Shown: positions 24,001 to 25,464, counted from the first letter of the stretch. The stretch: 64,000 bases of DNA from Amycolatopsis coloradensis (GCF_001953865.1 NZ_MQUQ01000020.1:367894-431893), one strand, 5' to 3'. The notes: generated by a model not told the origin, from the letters alone. Program-made: numbers and translations.

Positions 24001-24702
24001 CACCCGCTCGTCCTGCCGGCGTGGAAAGCGGCACAGGGCGCCATGTACAACCTGGCGAGCTGGCCGAAAGAGCGCGACAACTGGAAATTCTCCCTGTACG
24101 GGAAGGACCAGGGGAACACGTTCCACGAACGGCTGGCGGCGTATCACCACCCGCACGCGGCCGGCCTCGTGAACATGCTGTCCGTCGCGGTCTCGGCAGG
24201 CCAGGGCCCGGCCACCGACTGGTCCGTCCACACCTCGTTCGACGAGGGATCGGCCGAGCCGCGTGAGGCCGACGCGCAGACCTTGCGATCGGCCGCGACC
24301 CGCGTGGCGAGGGCGGCGATCTGGCGCAGCGACAACCGGCTGCCGATGCCGCTCGTGACGGTCACCGGATACGGGAACGGCACTTGGGGCTCGTCCGGTC
24401 AGGCAATCAAGAAGGGGAAGGACCGAGCGGACACCATCCGGGACCAGCTGGTGCACGAGATCGGCGAAGAACTCGCCCGCCTCCAGAAGGACCACCAAGT
24501 CGTCCAGGTCGCCTCCGACACCGACCCGGTACCCGACGGCACACCGACGATCCGTGTGTCGGCGCTGTCGAAGGGACGCGACCTCACCGAAGCCCCGGAA
24601 GACCCGCGAGCGACACCGGAGGAACGCCGCCGCCGCGCGGTCATCACCGTGCGGCCGAACCCGCCCCAGCCGTCCGACGAGCCGGAACCGGACGGCGCCT
24701 GA
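1..24702 (+). CDS. Giant multi-module polymorphic-toxin-like protein (5' end outside window)
   Basis: The frame is open from base 1, so the true start lies upstream; at least 8,233 residues are present, ending in TGA at 24700-24702. Seen in order: beta-rich Gly/Ser/Thr modules (about 60-4400), coiled coil (4480-5230), zincin (5340-5960), a tandem repeat (6031-6680), OmpA-like and permuted papain-like modules (6709-8600), an eroded C39-like module (8640-9500), zincin (9590-10320), three ADP-ribosyltransferase folds (10380-12045), OmpA-like domains (12463-13620), a GT-A fold (14080-14800), coiled coil, a dead zincin (16190-16640), zincin (17040-17870), H/C-dyad modules (17950-21830) interleaved with a C39-like module, and a papain-like module between OmpA-like parts (21886-24654). 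No signal peptide or membrane helix is visible in the part present. By eye it has only about eleven cysteines, six at predicted nucleophile positions. Family knowledge: giant actinobacterial proteins annotated as lonely-Cys-domain proteins may be relatives (not verified). A toxin or effector role is inference. Confidence 0.9.
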   Translation, partial: VLKLADLPPFLADGQAIGSAPVLDVEGAGELGDELARLVPGATPDQLDAIGNAVRDDFESALSGLYFPVRTAKGWREIRVGAALRGDPVSEPREKTKADLTVQGGTSTAENLAVLHAGDLGMTGTVQAPVGPYLTVGGKAALAAPGSAQAVAMSTVDQRAIRSGEGSRQVAMAVEFTVSVHDRAGAEIGGPRQVPGRVTLRVPDDLVRLTPPPGLTAKSLAADVGGKLQNPVPEAVTDLGEVFSAAAGLLHGSVTEFGAPGRDTLRAFLGTASLRENFGAMLEGWVGSAALLSADGGRVAAVRMKAVLTKAELVGPTTETQLRLHESATTGSSVSASTRRGFDASVAFGYGAGVAGVRVAGGLGAGFSSRKVDTAVSGRSSTAKSGIQLKGDIGLYRFDATIVVQGLDGREVTTTAAVYARMGMAEAAARGLPVPEGTGSGLTRASEKKFPPAHLAAGLAAGNVRVGEFDGAERVLTEIRGKLRKAGRYADLLPGWGGKEDGEKPANAARTLEMLANEHRLQAALSPLALRNRMDALLGAGVSVTLKRQGAFRQDHVTVTVRLESKSAEHVGRTKGRVVRNATTSGPALGASSASNKGWTAGPEGRVTFGAVGTAAVKYGRGGGTRTGAGPVVESTYLNIGSPDSEVFEHQGRFVVSITGFSRSQAMVRQLLPGLPGTQVPDVRSIWTTPDEADEYLLPATFTLSMSDSVTLPADPARFAPGAPKVRTLDPPRSITGHLQAFAKPEVSEWVGVETIVYTEHVGAAAMDALVEASDGDRALTLPGSDAWTSVQAMLSNQNIKAALRSFTRGALSTDLVYSRRLADRVGRLGVVARLSNPTFVRVADDAGAERSTSGGYRFESGESKSSGPAVTVGVAGTGAASDDPDSSGTGGVSGKPWAKTTTTGDGLDISATVDRNVTTAAGTPRVLARFDIAFTVLAESRQQTAVVRPAARGAARFVDLPGAAFVWLTEEQAREYGLLPAKPTGARVREERLAAPLTLPSGKPGALGLGAVERLPDLSGLVPELSARLAEAKVPLLPGVFLDDAMNNWARLTDLVSPDGVQGLVDSALDGGIPLHAHLPKLFTDSGYQVLLTARTLGEPRFREVVNDGRTVEHSTARAIRTTRTDGTATSWSVAFRAGGQEKFRAPGGATVTSVGGAITGGVGAIKTTSTSEVTSKQETLLRTGTGPAARFDVPIEFTLEIRRDGGTVASATTGERTLGIRLLADNLTADTAAEKKPLPDNDSGPSRRSPDDAAPAALRKWRQDSVAKLPEMASVESVRAAARLRELVRDTLTSAGADGGITGYGTGTMNALWSTLSPQVLQAFLPSMTTASLPVPTLREAAVLRGKRANVEVHARLTTPRLVALSDGVNLENPKNATVARSAERKVVEVGELAVASPSAVPVNEQANIGGLVSGVETRWTGEPADATVDGTTVSAIANLKPVGRTALVRFDVDYRIVVEVGGRTEVVDLSVPASADVRMPIADLTDLPGQKVARALKSRQARVARTAKAWRDAEVGAERHRYQAEQLVKRLGVGIDWRGTVDAARVRRPGTLEEQHHGFARETEKALREAETVAEAARLQLDRVAAADDAAEALRAGLETDLDDLARGVRDAARTFQVLSSELAAAKQRLGLAEGLDARLTAHDEVQRLTRDRAEAKLRRNLYRDVLQEQRRTLADADAAVTEAREQRAAATDEVAASQAVLQAAWLDFADTKQDAWWLAKGALDAEFTRLAALPRSPEDEAWRHSRATDAPWFTVAKPLDPAQWEPKRATTPRRAVSTETADVLTTLLTEDGKRYDGVIRYGVSRFEVGGRGVTEFTVPINLVPGPGVTGEQLTRMRERARAGVEALINKRYGLPNGDQLHVRVEFTDDRLTDDDGAARYRAYDVVVRDDERTTQTTWRSDATQEELAHELLHYLGAADEEHDRDRVFLSREDDGTSGVVTGDGSVMGADVVKPGVTPKLLPRHAWMIQHVLRSQLGPGARLADPGQDALPGVPRPVETEQGPGLTDVQRETLTRERREVVQVGGDTVASNLVEAIVRTSAPDSPSRQKELRDVGAALRHATPKEVAFALDVRLRVLTERGTTIRLGPAYGDPVRVVLSSSADFLATRRVATPVRTGLTVEQRDALTRLGKAVVPVGGEPVTGNLVAAIAVTVAPGSPTRQAELRALGATLRNATAEEVAEALDVRLHVLGEDGEDTDFGPAGSRPVRVVLTRTSDFLATRDAETRPSTRPVPVVESVVGFAKGSRALDDASRAAVERFAAWAPAAADAIVARDPRAQPSIRLTGYGNAAVGGADTALARANAVAEILRLLLTRSPGGRAPLTVVPVAAERNSVPPLVSADPAARRRTVTMALVQTADDLGPQLGFRPGETVTSWLSRTATLAGGPADLWASSPLVACIEEHRRLGTSRIRTILMRLSVDPGAPVPRLAQLVGARGHAWVEFVLPGHENEAIGFHRTGVRFQDVGHTAAASYEVWISAEDAVLALDHSLRHLSVEHRTLSFNAMHFARGLVERVSGEPAPSAGWLATGPDDLGKRLREMIGAAGPTADIGPLEPYADVLFTSGADAVEGVALGELRRFARRVVDELGTPPPVGARIEIVVKRGQDTALTERRERNLVAALNTVLRSAEADHGVDLGQLRIVTRSRQDDTRAESATLGFVRTPPVDGTIPAGMTVKSWLNGRVPSTQVRQRTVTQYLMTSDLLDALDRMRLLNADRPVFRFLVKTRHRDLSVQYTGHAWIEIHDPFGGETLIDFAPENRPSPPWATVPGTVYAGRARDNPTTFSAEYLASANDIIRGLERVIAHSDRQYRLMSDNCTTFVQDVYSAVFGAPAPNAGRWVQGPTDLERTLRRHSAHITARPSDVPFPTAPSAAAPPRRADPVPAASIVAAYHASTAGLSHFRLSGNDFDTALAEFSRLAGTGDLSLGSGPRFGDSLIRLNDALAAVDAQVEEAASAAEKSLLKLRARRARALANDAVLLSATVPTRDTALEPLSPQRVQRMLTEVAATLHSGQDPFTDATSPWHGLDYDRNAPLPRRLVELVLMDTPPAVAGALRDDPLFQDLLTDPEALADALFTAAGGLPSAFAAAALDENGVPPSATLTRVRRAVVRRLETTDLDVVIELAAAENAAQALDNTNASHDELAALGGRWGTAMRALTGSGDGSGAVALLLAAPVPADPELRIAVGGAPRRPVARPAGRSWSREDARRIWWQTADPAVTVDHVVTNPVSRHDILESVRQTPAVRVRSEDGGLSREKRPWQATIGYDLRRFEVDREGEPPTRARLHTVRLRLDDPGRSEVDTTAFKTRVESAVDTYFNQGYRLPDGEQLLVEVEFTDREDAHGEVFVTGPGTPADQRHWPSDGTEVQFAHEIGHFLGLYDEYFVASLGGTRDAPVFQHADGAGRVATGPGLMTAAPVTTPDVVLAPRNLHLLWDRTRSLVGDDPRPSPTPPRSTEREPGFLATAEDEREFRARPELAEYLKQVPGVLKEHPHLASTGVAELAAIRAYSHTHHGAIDNYLANAENAESPEYAASLTRLLSSAVTRFPARHTGPVTRVMNLPVAAAKELFKVGERYADPSFFRARQGEKRLFPERKVVVSALVHDGASIASASDRSSEREVLLPPGTAFEVLEVAEAGDELHVKLRQVEATPTRIAPPFAGSTGPGPDRDGIEDRLALAKMIREAPELASDLATRDTRAHRGRVVRARRRAGEDATGRSEITVTTWRSAAELAAYRPGGTIVEPTMLVTGGRSGNVTFVIDGPAVTGHDGGGAEVSVLPPGLTYLVTEVTKAAEWHGQTTIHLREVEPVAELTPTAPAFPAVPDDDYTTADELVAVLLADPSFPDGQATPSAAAPGPPPRCPKDPEVLLAAAADKDVFIDVGYLEMCYALWRTSDEPLYRYAPQPPEQIWETGFPPSHPRDNDLVGRVLADKPTIYVSTTRLANLHDAPDAPSGRYRYRYEIAAPGGVDVNQSDARSDLYEHEEEIAFPGGIDRRFIRGVHPIEDGVLGEFVPNPHFTGAAGNAGGRERTAELTKNVVRALVDGLRERDGDLHLNAVEAVVNEHPDPGLVWHAALKFIAGSPDLADQVRSITFQRRDGAGSRAVTLPDAAWELLNFPGHSVESSGAEYTEPVTVAPAPDLTPEPSVHGEPGPDPRAGVEFAAETAELTAEMDARLVELVDEVAGSLRPGRTVEVRVEGRAGNNPVRTSALRRGNERVAAVAGRIGRLLTEHAVGDRVTIVEKVTDGPGRGLLDRSGTPAFRARRTVDVSAASIGGTLTEAWQRDAAQWRQILDDDANGQPGPNAARTAVPGFPGTRAEAWANLLAARQELGRTEVAHAELTARLAEDGGGSSRDGERLPASESTLRAAQGRVERATADLRAWGNDPRRLDRAYRSWHASSAKERPRVFGGADDQETAGRETVARHRVEFAPESAALTATTEGDLGGLVDSVVGRALLGGTLEIQVMGRTGNNPVPSAASRRGRERAAAVAGRITELLAAHPVGDRVTVVQEMTGGPRRGLLERRGTPAFRTRRSVDVTALAAAIADTADTADDDIDVVAFDFAVPVHHTFAGVDDGGLPGTTGVEEENTDYESADELAADLAASALPGPDLFGLLAPSPPPDFLAGHDFSTLAAGKSFAFFDRLDMAAGLSPTAGSMDPVGLPDDPAGVSRTERPDDELGEWAPGTVAPLPKVTELPSILHAVWLGGPPREAGPTKDFLAEFGKAGRVHGSERRVVLWTDVPRGRFDAARATPAPANGGHDPLADVRAMLEWAEGNDIRLVNVDEVFTTESPMHLHDLYRAEFVKQAAAGYTAASDILRMEVLHRFGGVYTEGGNRISDEWGFGEQAASKPAFGVITGDAGGNSAFVVPKGHPFARLYLDEIRENHGKPPREQFSSALSAALGSAAGDSVDLRAGSGALAGLSTKLGYQNGITDYPGIPGITKSDAGLPEPVTGEPVATPHDRAATAALTKKIVQTLVRGLRDRAGDLHLTLVEEAVGKHPRPELIWTAALGFLAARPELASLVRTLTDGRQASGARHDVVLPAAARALLTVTAGTERSSLGEYRREATLSTATTAFRAAAVSGGDGRYLTRVDLNVAITDTEIKLARVSRTLAGWTFEHPVPAAPTAETVEAVRDDIARLTTEITAGRAELGNAYQDLHRLMAGSRQAAQSQVVASETERLSPDPRFSRVRLKSEWDRGDAVDARKVAADLVARAEERLSATLRSRIERRARLFELETTLWRAAVAAEEQQLAALPATAGPVAPSAPNARAVALADELVRLRGRLAALRAELADHTTWWGQNVDHRPDPRFWAEVPDPWLRANAQVETVRVAGPGSPSRVRAHRRWLATRDELIAQGHPLDHAERFATELRTLTLGEPSSSGPDVLGPAIEVRRIQVPLYEVVPGPPPASVHIGGQWITEFTAKLTVMPLLGVRPSEVHDAWDRITAAQDVLNAGYLLPDGSQFRFEIDDVSPAPEFTFTVGDVGGPWQADRHLTGQLTGDDVARRLLELLGVTVRGQGPLSLEAEHIGLLDRLLPLRLKSASPTLFSGTPRRTERRPELVYHLAPGPNAAQQQSDTAEFARELARQVTRSRARNAAMPVVRVVVDDGDADARDLIANMLAGEVRRILAGTQPGPVTDPLTFERPDDPAMRPLAGSVQFFVDWDPDGAPAPSERIPPGRPDEDSDESLTTPAVQPAFRVLDDEKTWPHSTTTPADEAAAWSKLTDPVHPWDWENLRTSAHVVTVNRLGAHLPMRSYENDGGPLTPVRSLITYDLRRMKVRGRWVQEYTIRFFLAGGSPEEQDGLRRGTRRGVEALFNHRHRLPSGDQLHVRVEFTAAEEDAHSTIKVIPAGRARQNTWPLDASQRALAHEVGHFLGIEDQYEMVQTEPTAYAFQDRDPAKRPHRLIRPAGPGATKTRETVPLLNQIHDDHGLYTARSGEPGVLLPPRDLWRIERVARGYAAVRDSGELGEAQPAAEAAAEPLSPERLTRFVDSMLDVAVHLDGDSGIWLADPSADVTTLEQQETVVRGLSANDHFFTVVAHVGPGGTPEFLGRPITPAVLSALLARLHDEGRWPPDTALRFVSCGLAAPNPDDYVPAVLRGVNLATGRAPAVFAAGTLVWGTPNLSGYGGSHDLVVASGVGYDLNGTPLVTGDGRWTRFELDEETGDVNETGEFRGYLGVDRSGVVTDDAAPAGYRVVDVATAARSIKRFIPDSMPFGTSAPPDTRPADEFAERYGDVFGELPNLAIGDPGTRLEELSRIAEGGRLENHTGAVLGSAEIAGSLSVIDRDLHRVTDPGTRAMVWSLVNDAVMAASLVPTRERDVPDNSRFRLSTVRDRRVVQPLSIDRLQQVLADLAVNLKHGRDPFTADKSTVRGIDYRPGQGLPQRLARLGLANLTAQARVTVQNTPLFRALLDNPVALTDALFMGTGHDEQHFMNTCAAAATNTYVRGAVPTIACLLLVGHGVIAAVEQELDNAPEHQLAKKDRPLGRTIRDVALKRVAEATERFAGIEARARELAVANRTSPAIRADWARLATEWGRATQKLAGVIWLDPGTDAAVPVLTRKVVPGAWEPNYPFVLPLALDRRARRETGIEDIPFRTAVSRHLALEPREETRGELWSDREVPVSARLRSAEQIAGFWARIRSGQGVRVSTPDHQMFLKAGEVDGEPVFVLSDPIKSHFDYLSLGDFASWAAKNGITAERTTFDNYAIVVPSPPGPVPHEAVITEADDVPADRIPPPADTVLAAAERFGNDSGIWLVDPSADAAALNRQRHAIRSLRDDHRFFTVVAHTGDGGVPEFQGQPITPAVMVALLARLAGERVWTGGKPLRFVACGSGSPDIEGYVSTVLHGLADKGIDAAAYAGNTAVWSIPGAGQAELVVASRIGFQPDGRPAVTGDGRWPHFRFADGGRTEIEVTEHGSYLVAGDDDPPVFRRASDGFDVVPTAEGHLVDLHIPDSMPFGPERVDGVGLPETVKANLAEFAGMIAGPPTPPQVQVRGRTGDSRLPMISRELRSAFSEHGASDDLRVRVIASGTEPGVLVSTIIPATDDELPESTVDAPVNQPESTVDDSIGQSVFEALMGKPSPVVPGGTVPLDGNRGIRPDDPRLAGVADGFPMDDRFFTFLAHGDTNGVPVRHDSGAGSARLSPADVATMLTRAKDEGRWDGAKPLMFASCGAGSGLTSFAAKVLAELRAHGIDVAAVAPDGPVYFVPGQVASGPGELVVTGRAGVDATGRPVVEPGGAWVHLPAGGGAATPVGAHVVVEEDAAWRTDDLPAGYETGVPEVDLPGAVRLADGDASGGEIFFEEGGKELSATALSTVDRIARSVAEAAIHRRGRRLPVPTVKVVGFGNGGRMGARQALRTGQARANMTATALRTALDRELAAAPGAAAEIEIVPESHGRALGTEPLPENLTPELARRRAVITVDLAPAWNSPEAPRHDQAPVDEGGFAIGSELAAERPDLFGVTETHDDGPGPDATTQWYDGLFVPVPVDFAAGSADLTDPQRAELSRIARQVVEVVHQHRQQPRLFSPAPSVEISGIRTVEEDLDQLRHGALEDAMKEMIVEEIFGRTDLTYDEQSELAGEIVVSTESAASGEPGRYQVRIEGDDISLAYLRAPLPHLVVTDTFRIEKGAGDEPVFTYPSEYTSEVTPQSAPFSAPAQELVSTDHLSLTIAEDASIAIGATKGKEFFAVPDVVANARAALLKADSNIELVVHDVVLVVEREGVEHRLDRVTVKFRDKPSEICRDLAQEILGGLPDAAVFRDEEGRAAIANISSTNGIEVTGTRMLAEALAAAADGEPGDLGPVDPRWAVGQVAKDTRPTGGGPGAPRPGREYGGAMSYRPSNAARRATVDGLARKIGVNEFVWPSIGEAYCANSMPYDDDEGVVSMDLDHAKGIAVNGNPWGYHFAAVVATSLDGRFNMVLENSPHTATRTPAVEQALIDALRDHQGRWDRIEAELTDALERAKRSKDPGVGKLELRLHAVRKFETLADLLRTHGHEHPLVLPAWKAAQGAMYNLASWPKERDNWKFSLYGKDQGNTFHERLAAYHHPHAAGLVNMLSVAVSAGQGPATDWSVHTSFDEGSAEPREADAQTLRSAATRVARAAIWRSDNRLPMPLVTVTGYGNGTWGSSGQAIKKGKDRADTIRDQLVHEIGEELARLQKDHQVVQVASDTDPVPDGTPTIRVSALSKGRDLTEAPEDPRATPEERRRRAVITVRPNPPQPSDEPEPDGA
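60..4410 (+). other. Protein region: four to five repeated beta-rich Gly/Ser/Thr modules
   Basis: Within the giant protein, a module recurs around 960-1250, 1660-1990, 2520-2820, 3280-3620 and, more degenerate, 4050-4400. Each copy runs: a Ser/Thr-rich strand, an alternating small/hydrophobic Gly-rich stretch (for example GYGAGVAGVRVAGGLGAGF or TSVGGAITGGVGAI), another Ser/Thr-rich strand, then a closing strand of the type RFDVPIEFTLEI. There is no cysteine anywhere in the first 2,380 or so residues. The pattern could fit membrane-inserting or translocation hairpins, but that is speculation; plain beta-sandwich repeats are equally possible. Confidence 0.55.
4480..5230 (+). other. Protein region: long alpha-helical coiled coil
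   Basis: About 250 residues rich in Ala, Arg, Glu and Leu with heptad-like spacing and almost no Gly or Pro, for example ALREAETVAEAARLQLD and TEAREQRAAATDEVAA. It separates the N-terminal beta-rich region from the first protease-like module. A second helical/coiled stretch lies at about 15220-16130 before the degenerate zincin. Confidence 0.7.
5340..5960 (+). other. Protein module: zincin-like metalloprotease 1 (HELLH)
   Basis: The HExxHxxGxxDE signature reads HELLHYLGAADE, with the first His codon at 5737-5739. It is preceded by the shared lead-in of this module (RYGLPNGDQLHVRVEFTD) and followed by a possible Met-turn (GSVMG, Met codon 5851-5853). Zinc ligands and the catalytic Glu are present, so activity is plausible. 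Three more copies of the same module lie further on. Confidence 0.65.
6031..6680 (+). repeat. Tandem duplication of a roughly 105-residue module
   Basis: Two consecutive copies (about 6031-6342 and 6361-6675) share the order ERREVVQVGGDTVASNLVEA / RLGKAVVPVGGEPVTGNLVA, then SPSRQKELR / SPTRQAELR, ALDVRLRVL / ALDVRLHVL, and close with SSADFLATR / RTSDFLATR. Both keep alpha/beta periodicity and have no obvious catalytic residues. The identical order shows an internal tandem duplication; the function is unknown. Confidence 0.7.
6709..7080 (+). other. Protein module: OmpA-like domain 1
   Basis: The layout FAKGSRALDDASRAAVERFA, then IRLTGYGN and a helix RANAVAEIL, ending with RRRTVTMAL, follows the beta-alpha-beta OmpA-C pattern. 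Related domains in the same polypeptide lie at about 7669-7998, 12463-12810, 13264-13620, 21886-22287 and 24223-24654, with eroded forms near 16669-16995 and 20905-21140. OmpA-like domains usually bind peptidoglycan; here the role is unknown. Confidence 0.6.
7090..7660 (+). other. Protein module: permuted papain-like fold, copy A (catalytic Cys lost)
   Basis: This copy aligns with the module at 8005-8600 through TVTSWL / TVKSWL, GHAWVEF / GHAWIEI (His codon 7321-7323) and APSAGWLATGPDDL / APNAGRWVQGPTDL. Where copy B has NCTTF, this copy has NAMHF: the nucleophile position (7519-7521) is GCG (Ala). The His-before-Cys order is that of permuted papain-like families (LRAT, PPPDE, NlpC/P60-related). 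Copy A should therefore be catalytically dead but folded. Confidence 0.6.
8005..8600 (+). other. Protein module: permuted papain-like fold, copy B (intact H/C)
   Basis: The likely catalytic His lies in TGHAWIEIHDP (codon 8218-8220) and the nucleophile Cys in DNCTTFVQDV (codon 8455-8457). The spacing and H-then-C order match permuted NlpC/P60, LRAT and PPPDE-type folds. Members of this superfamily are proteases, amidases or acyltransferases; the substrate cannot be told. Confidence 0.6.
8640..9500 (+). other. Protein module: eroded copy of the C39-like module
   Basis: The helical lead-in matches the later module: VQRMLTEVAATLHSGQDPFT here versus LQQVLADLAVNLKHGRDPFT at about 19030, then RLVELVLM / RLARLGLA and DDPLFQDLLTDPEALADALF / QNTPLFRALLDNPVALTDAL. 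Where the later copy has its NTCAAAATNTY nucleophile segment, this copy has AFAAAALDENG with no Cys. It looks like a structural remnant inside the same protein. Confidence 0.55.
9590..10320 (+). other. Protein module: zincin-like metalloprotease 2 (HEIGH)
   Basis: The signature HEIGHFLGLYDEYF begins at 10111. The lead-in GYRLPDGEQLLVEVEFTD matches the other zincin copies, and a Met-turn-like GLM (Met codon 10237-10239) follows. This is the most canonical HExxHxxGxxD site in the window. Confidence 0.7.
10380..11450 (+). other. Protein modules: two eroded exoenzyme-type ADP-ribosyltransferase folds
   Basis: The first copy shows AIRAYSHTHHGAIDNYL, an Arg in GPVTRVMNLP (codon 10666-10668) and an ExE motif in SEREVLLPPGTAF (10849-10857), but the usual STS strand is replaced by DPSFFRA (from 10729). 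The second, partial copy has AAYRPGGTIVEP, then VTGG (11239-11250) where STS is expected, and GGAEVSVLPPG (Glu 11317-11319), so the first Glu of ExE is missing. Both resemble the PF03496-type ART fold (family knowledge) and are probably impaired or inactive. Confidence 0.55.
11563..12045 (+). other. Protein module: pierisin/scabin-like ADP-ribosyltransferase (R-S-E intact)
   Basis: Three hallmark strands are visible: Arg in PLYRYAPQPPEQIWETGF (codon 11695-11697), the STS-like segment YVSTT (STT 11809-11817), and the ExE motif in EEEIAFPGGI (11944-11973). This is the R-S-E signature of cholera/pertussis/pierisin-type enzymes, which move ADP-ribose from NAD to protein or nucleic acid targets. 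It is the strongest toxin-type activity in the giant protein; the target is unknown. Confidence 0.72.
12067..15198 (+). repeat. Helical spacer repeat placed after two enzymatic modules
   Basis: A module of about 105 residues occurs at 12067-12393, right after the ADP-ribosyltransferase, and again at 14878-15198, right after the glycosyltransferase. Shared blocks include TAELTKNVVRALVDGLRERD / TAALTKKIVQTLVRGLRDRA, GDLHLNAVEAVV / GDLHLTLVEEAV and VWHAALKFI / IWTAALGFL. It may be a domain-joining spacer. The span given covers both copies and the unrelated sequence between them. Confidence 0.6.
14080..14800 (+). other. Protein module: TcdA/B-like GT-A glycosyltransferase with altered DxD
   Basis: The opening LPSILHAVWLGGPP (about 14083-14124) and the core ASDILRMEVLHRFGGVY are classic for the DxD-type sugar transferases found in large clostridial toxins and their relatives. 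The metal-binding DxD that normally follows GGVY(L/I) is replaced by TEGGN (from 14488), so only a Glu remains. The fold call is firm; catalytic competence is doubtful. Confidence 0.65.
16190..16640 (+). other. Protein module: dead zincin copy
   Basis: The lead-in GYLLPDGSQFRFEIDD matches the other zincin modules (GYRLPDGEQLLVEVEF), but at the HExxH position this copy reads DDVARRLLELLGVTV (16501-16545), with both His lost. It is the only one of four copies without the zinc site. Confidence 0.6.
17040..17870 (+). other. Protein module: zincin-like metalloprotease 3 (HEVGH)
   Basis: The signature HEVGHFLGIEDQYE begins at 17605, with the shared lead-in HRLPSGDQLHVRVEFT. It keeps both His ligands and the catalytic Glu. 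It directly precedes the first H/C-dyad module. Confidence 0.65.
17950..18660 (+). other. Protein module: H/C-dyad (C80/caspase-like) copy 1
   Basis: The pattern NDHFFTVVAHVG (His codon 18121-18123), a helix, then LRFVSCGLA (Cys codon 18250-18252) gives a His-Cys pair 43 residues apart on adjacent strand ends, as in clan CD peptidases such as the CPD of MARTX and clostridial toxins. The module ends with IPDSMPFG (18631-18654). CPDs autoprocess toxins in response to host signals; whether this one does is unknown. It may equal the NCBI lonely-Cys domain (unverified). Confidence 0.5.
18670..20150 (+). other. Protein module: C39/papain-like cysteine peptidase candidate
   Basis: The predicted nucleophile is in FMNTCAAAATNTY (Cys codon 19315-19317), the His in TPDHQMFLKAG (codon 19966-19968) and the Asp in VFVLSDP (codon 20023-20025). 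This is the canonical C...H...D order of C39-like and papain-like peptidases. A helical lead-in of about 200 residues is shared with the eroded copy at 8640-9500. Confidence 0.5.
20220..20890 (+). other. Protein module: H/C-dyad (C80/caspase-like) copy 2
   Basis: It repeats copy 1: DSGIWLVDPSAD, FFTVVAHTG (His codon 20368-20370), QPITPAVMVALLARL, LRFVACGSG (Cys codon 20497-20499), VTGDGRW, and the closing IPDSMPFG (20860-20883). High similarity to copy 1 points to a recent duplication around the C39-like module. Confidence 0.5.
21200..21840 (+). other. Protein module: H/C-dyad (C80/caspase-like) copy 3
   Basis: This is a more diverged copy with DDRFFTFLAHGD (His codon 21376-21378) and LMFASCGAG (Cys codon 21520-21522). 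The dyad is kept but the trailing IPDSMPFG of copies 1 and 2 is absent. An OmpA-like domain follows directly. Confidence 0.48.
22440..24660 (+). other. Protein C-terminus: papain-like module between OmpA-like parts
   Basis: An OmpA-like first half (VPVDFAAGSADLTDPQRAEL, about 22468-22640) is followed by about 500 residues with GEAYCANSM (Cys codon 23620-23622), WGYHFAAVVA (His codon 23719-23721), MVLENSP (23767-23787), then LYGKDQGNTFHE (TFHE at about 24118-24129). The Cys, His, Asn order is papain-like. H..VVA..LEN plus a late TFHE motif resembles a domain seen in some eCIS-linked DUF4157 proteins (from memory). A complete OmpA-like domain (24223-24654) ends the protein. Confidence 0.45.
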
Positions 24703-24725
24703 CGAGAGCCGCTGGACGTTTCCCG

Positions 24726-24780
24726 TGTCCTGAAGGCCACCGTTGGGACACTGATCGTCTCAACGGTGGCGTTCAGGACA
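24726..24780 (+). terminator. Long hairpin after the giant gene
   Basis: TGTCCTGAAGGCCACCGTTG pairs with CAACGGTGGCGTTCAGGACA, giving a stem of about 22 bp with one mismatch and a short loop, 24 bases past the giant gene's stop. There is no strong T tract, as is usual in high-GC actinomycetes. It should end the giant transcript and separate it from the small genes. Confidence 0.75.
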
Positions 24781-24912
24781 GCTCGGCGGCGGTCACCCGG
24801 CCCTCGGAAACCGGAACTGCCGGACGTTTCTGCCGCCGCTCCTGCATGGTGTCCGCCGCCTGGATGAGATGTGCTGATCAGGCAAAGCACACCCCTCACC
24901 AGGAGGAAACCG

Positions 24913-25338
24913 GTGACCACAGCGGAGGAGTTCACCCTGGCGAGGGTGTTCGACATCGTCGACCCCGAGACCGGCCCGGGCTTCGCGCCCGACCACCCGC
25001 GCGTCGAGGACCGGGAGGAACTCCAGGCACTGGTCGCGTACCTGGCCGGGGGCACCCCCATCCTGGTCACGCCGTCGTTGCTGGACGACGTGGTCGACCC
25101 GGACCGCACCGCGGTCGTGCCGACGAACTTCGTCACCGACGGCGAATGGATCTGGACCGACACCGTGACCTACTACCTGGAGCGCCACGGGCTGGCGCCG
25201 GAACCGCGGCTCCTCGGCCACATCCGGGAGCGTGGCCAGGTGGCGGGACCGGTGGCGGCGGACGTCGTCCAGCGCGCGGTCGGTTTCGTGCTGGAGCCGC
25301 CGTCCACCGGCCGTCGCCCGGTGTGGAGCGCGGGCTGA
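24913..25338 (+). CDS. Small acidic protein, unknown function; candidate partner or immunity protein
   Basis: 141 residues from GTG 24913, chosen because a perfect AGGAGG (24901-24906) sits six bases upstream. No signal peptide or membrane helix. Visible blocks are an acidic first half (EEFTLARVFDIVDPETGPGF), TPILVTPSLLDDVV, the aromatic segment DGEWIWTDTVTYYLERHGLA, and LLGHIRERGQV. The DG.W.W.D...YYL block is one I associate with small actinobacterial proteins of unknown function. It follows the giant gene but lies behind a terminator, so it is probably transcribed separately. A partner or immunity role is inferred from position alone. Confidence 0.75.
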   Translation: MTTAEEFTLARVFDIVDPETGPGFAPDHPRVEDREELQALVAYLAGGTPILVTPSLLDDVVDPDRTAVVPTNFVTDGEWIWTDTVTYYLERHGLAPEPRLLGHIRERGQVAGPVAADVVQRAVGFVLEPPSTGRRPVWSAG

Positions 25339-25464
25339 CCCGGAGCCCCGGCACCGGAAGAGACTTCCTCCGGTCGTTCTGCTGGTCGTTACGCGTGGTC
25401 GCGGAAGCACCGGCCCCGTTTACTGGAACAAGAGTCGCAGATCCGCTCAACCAAAGGAGTTGAC

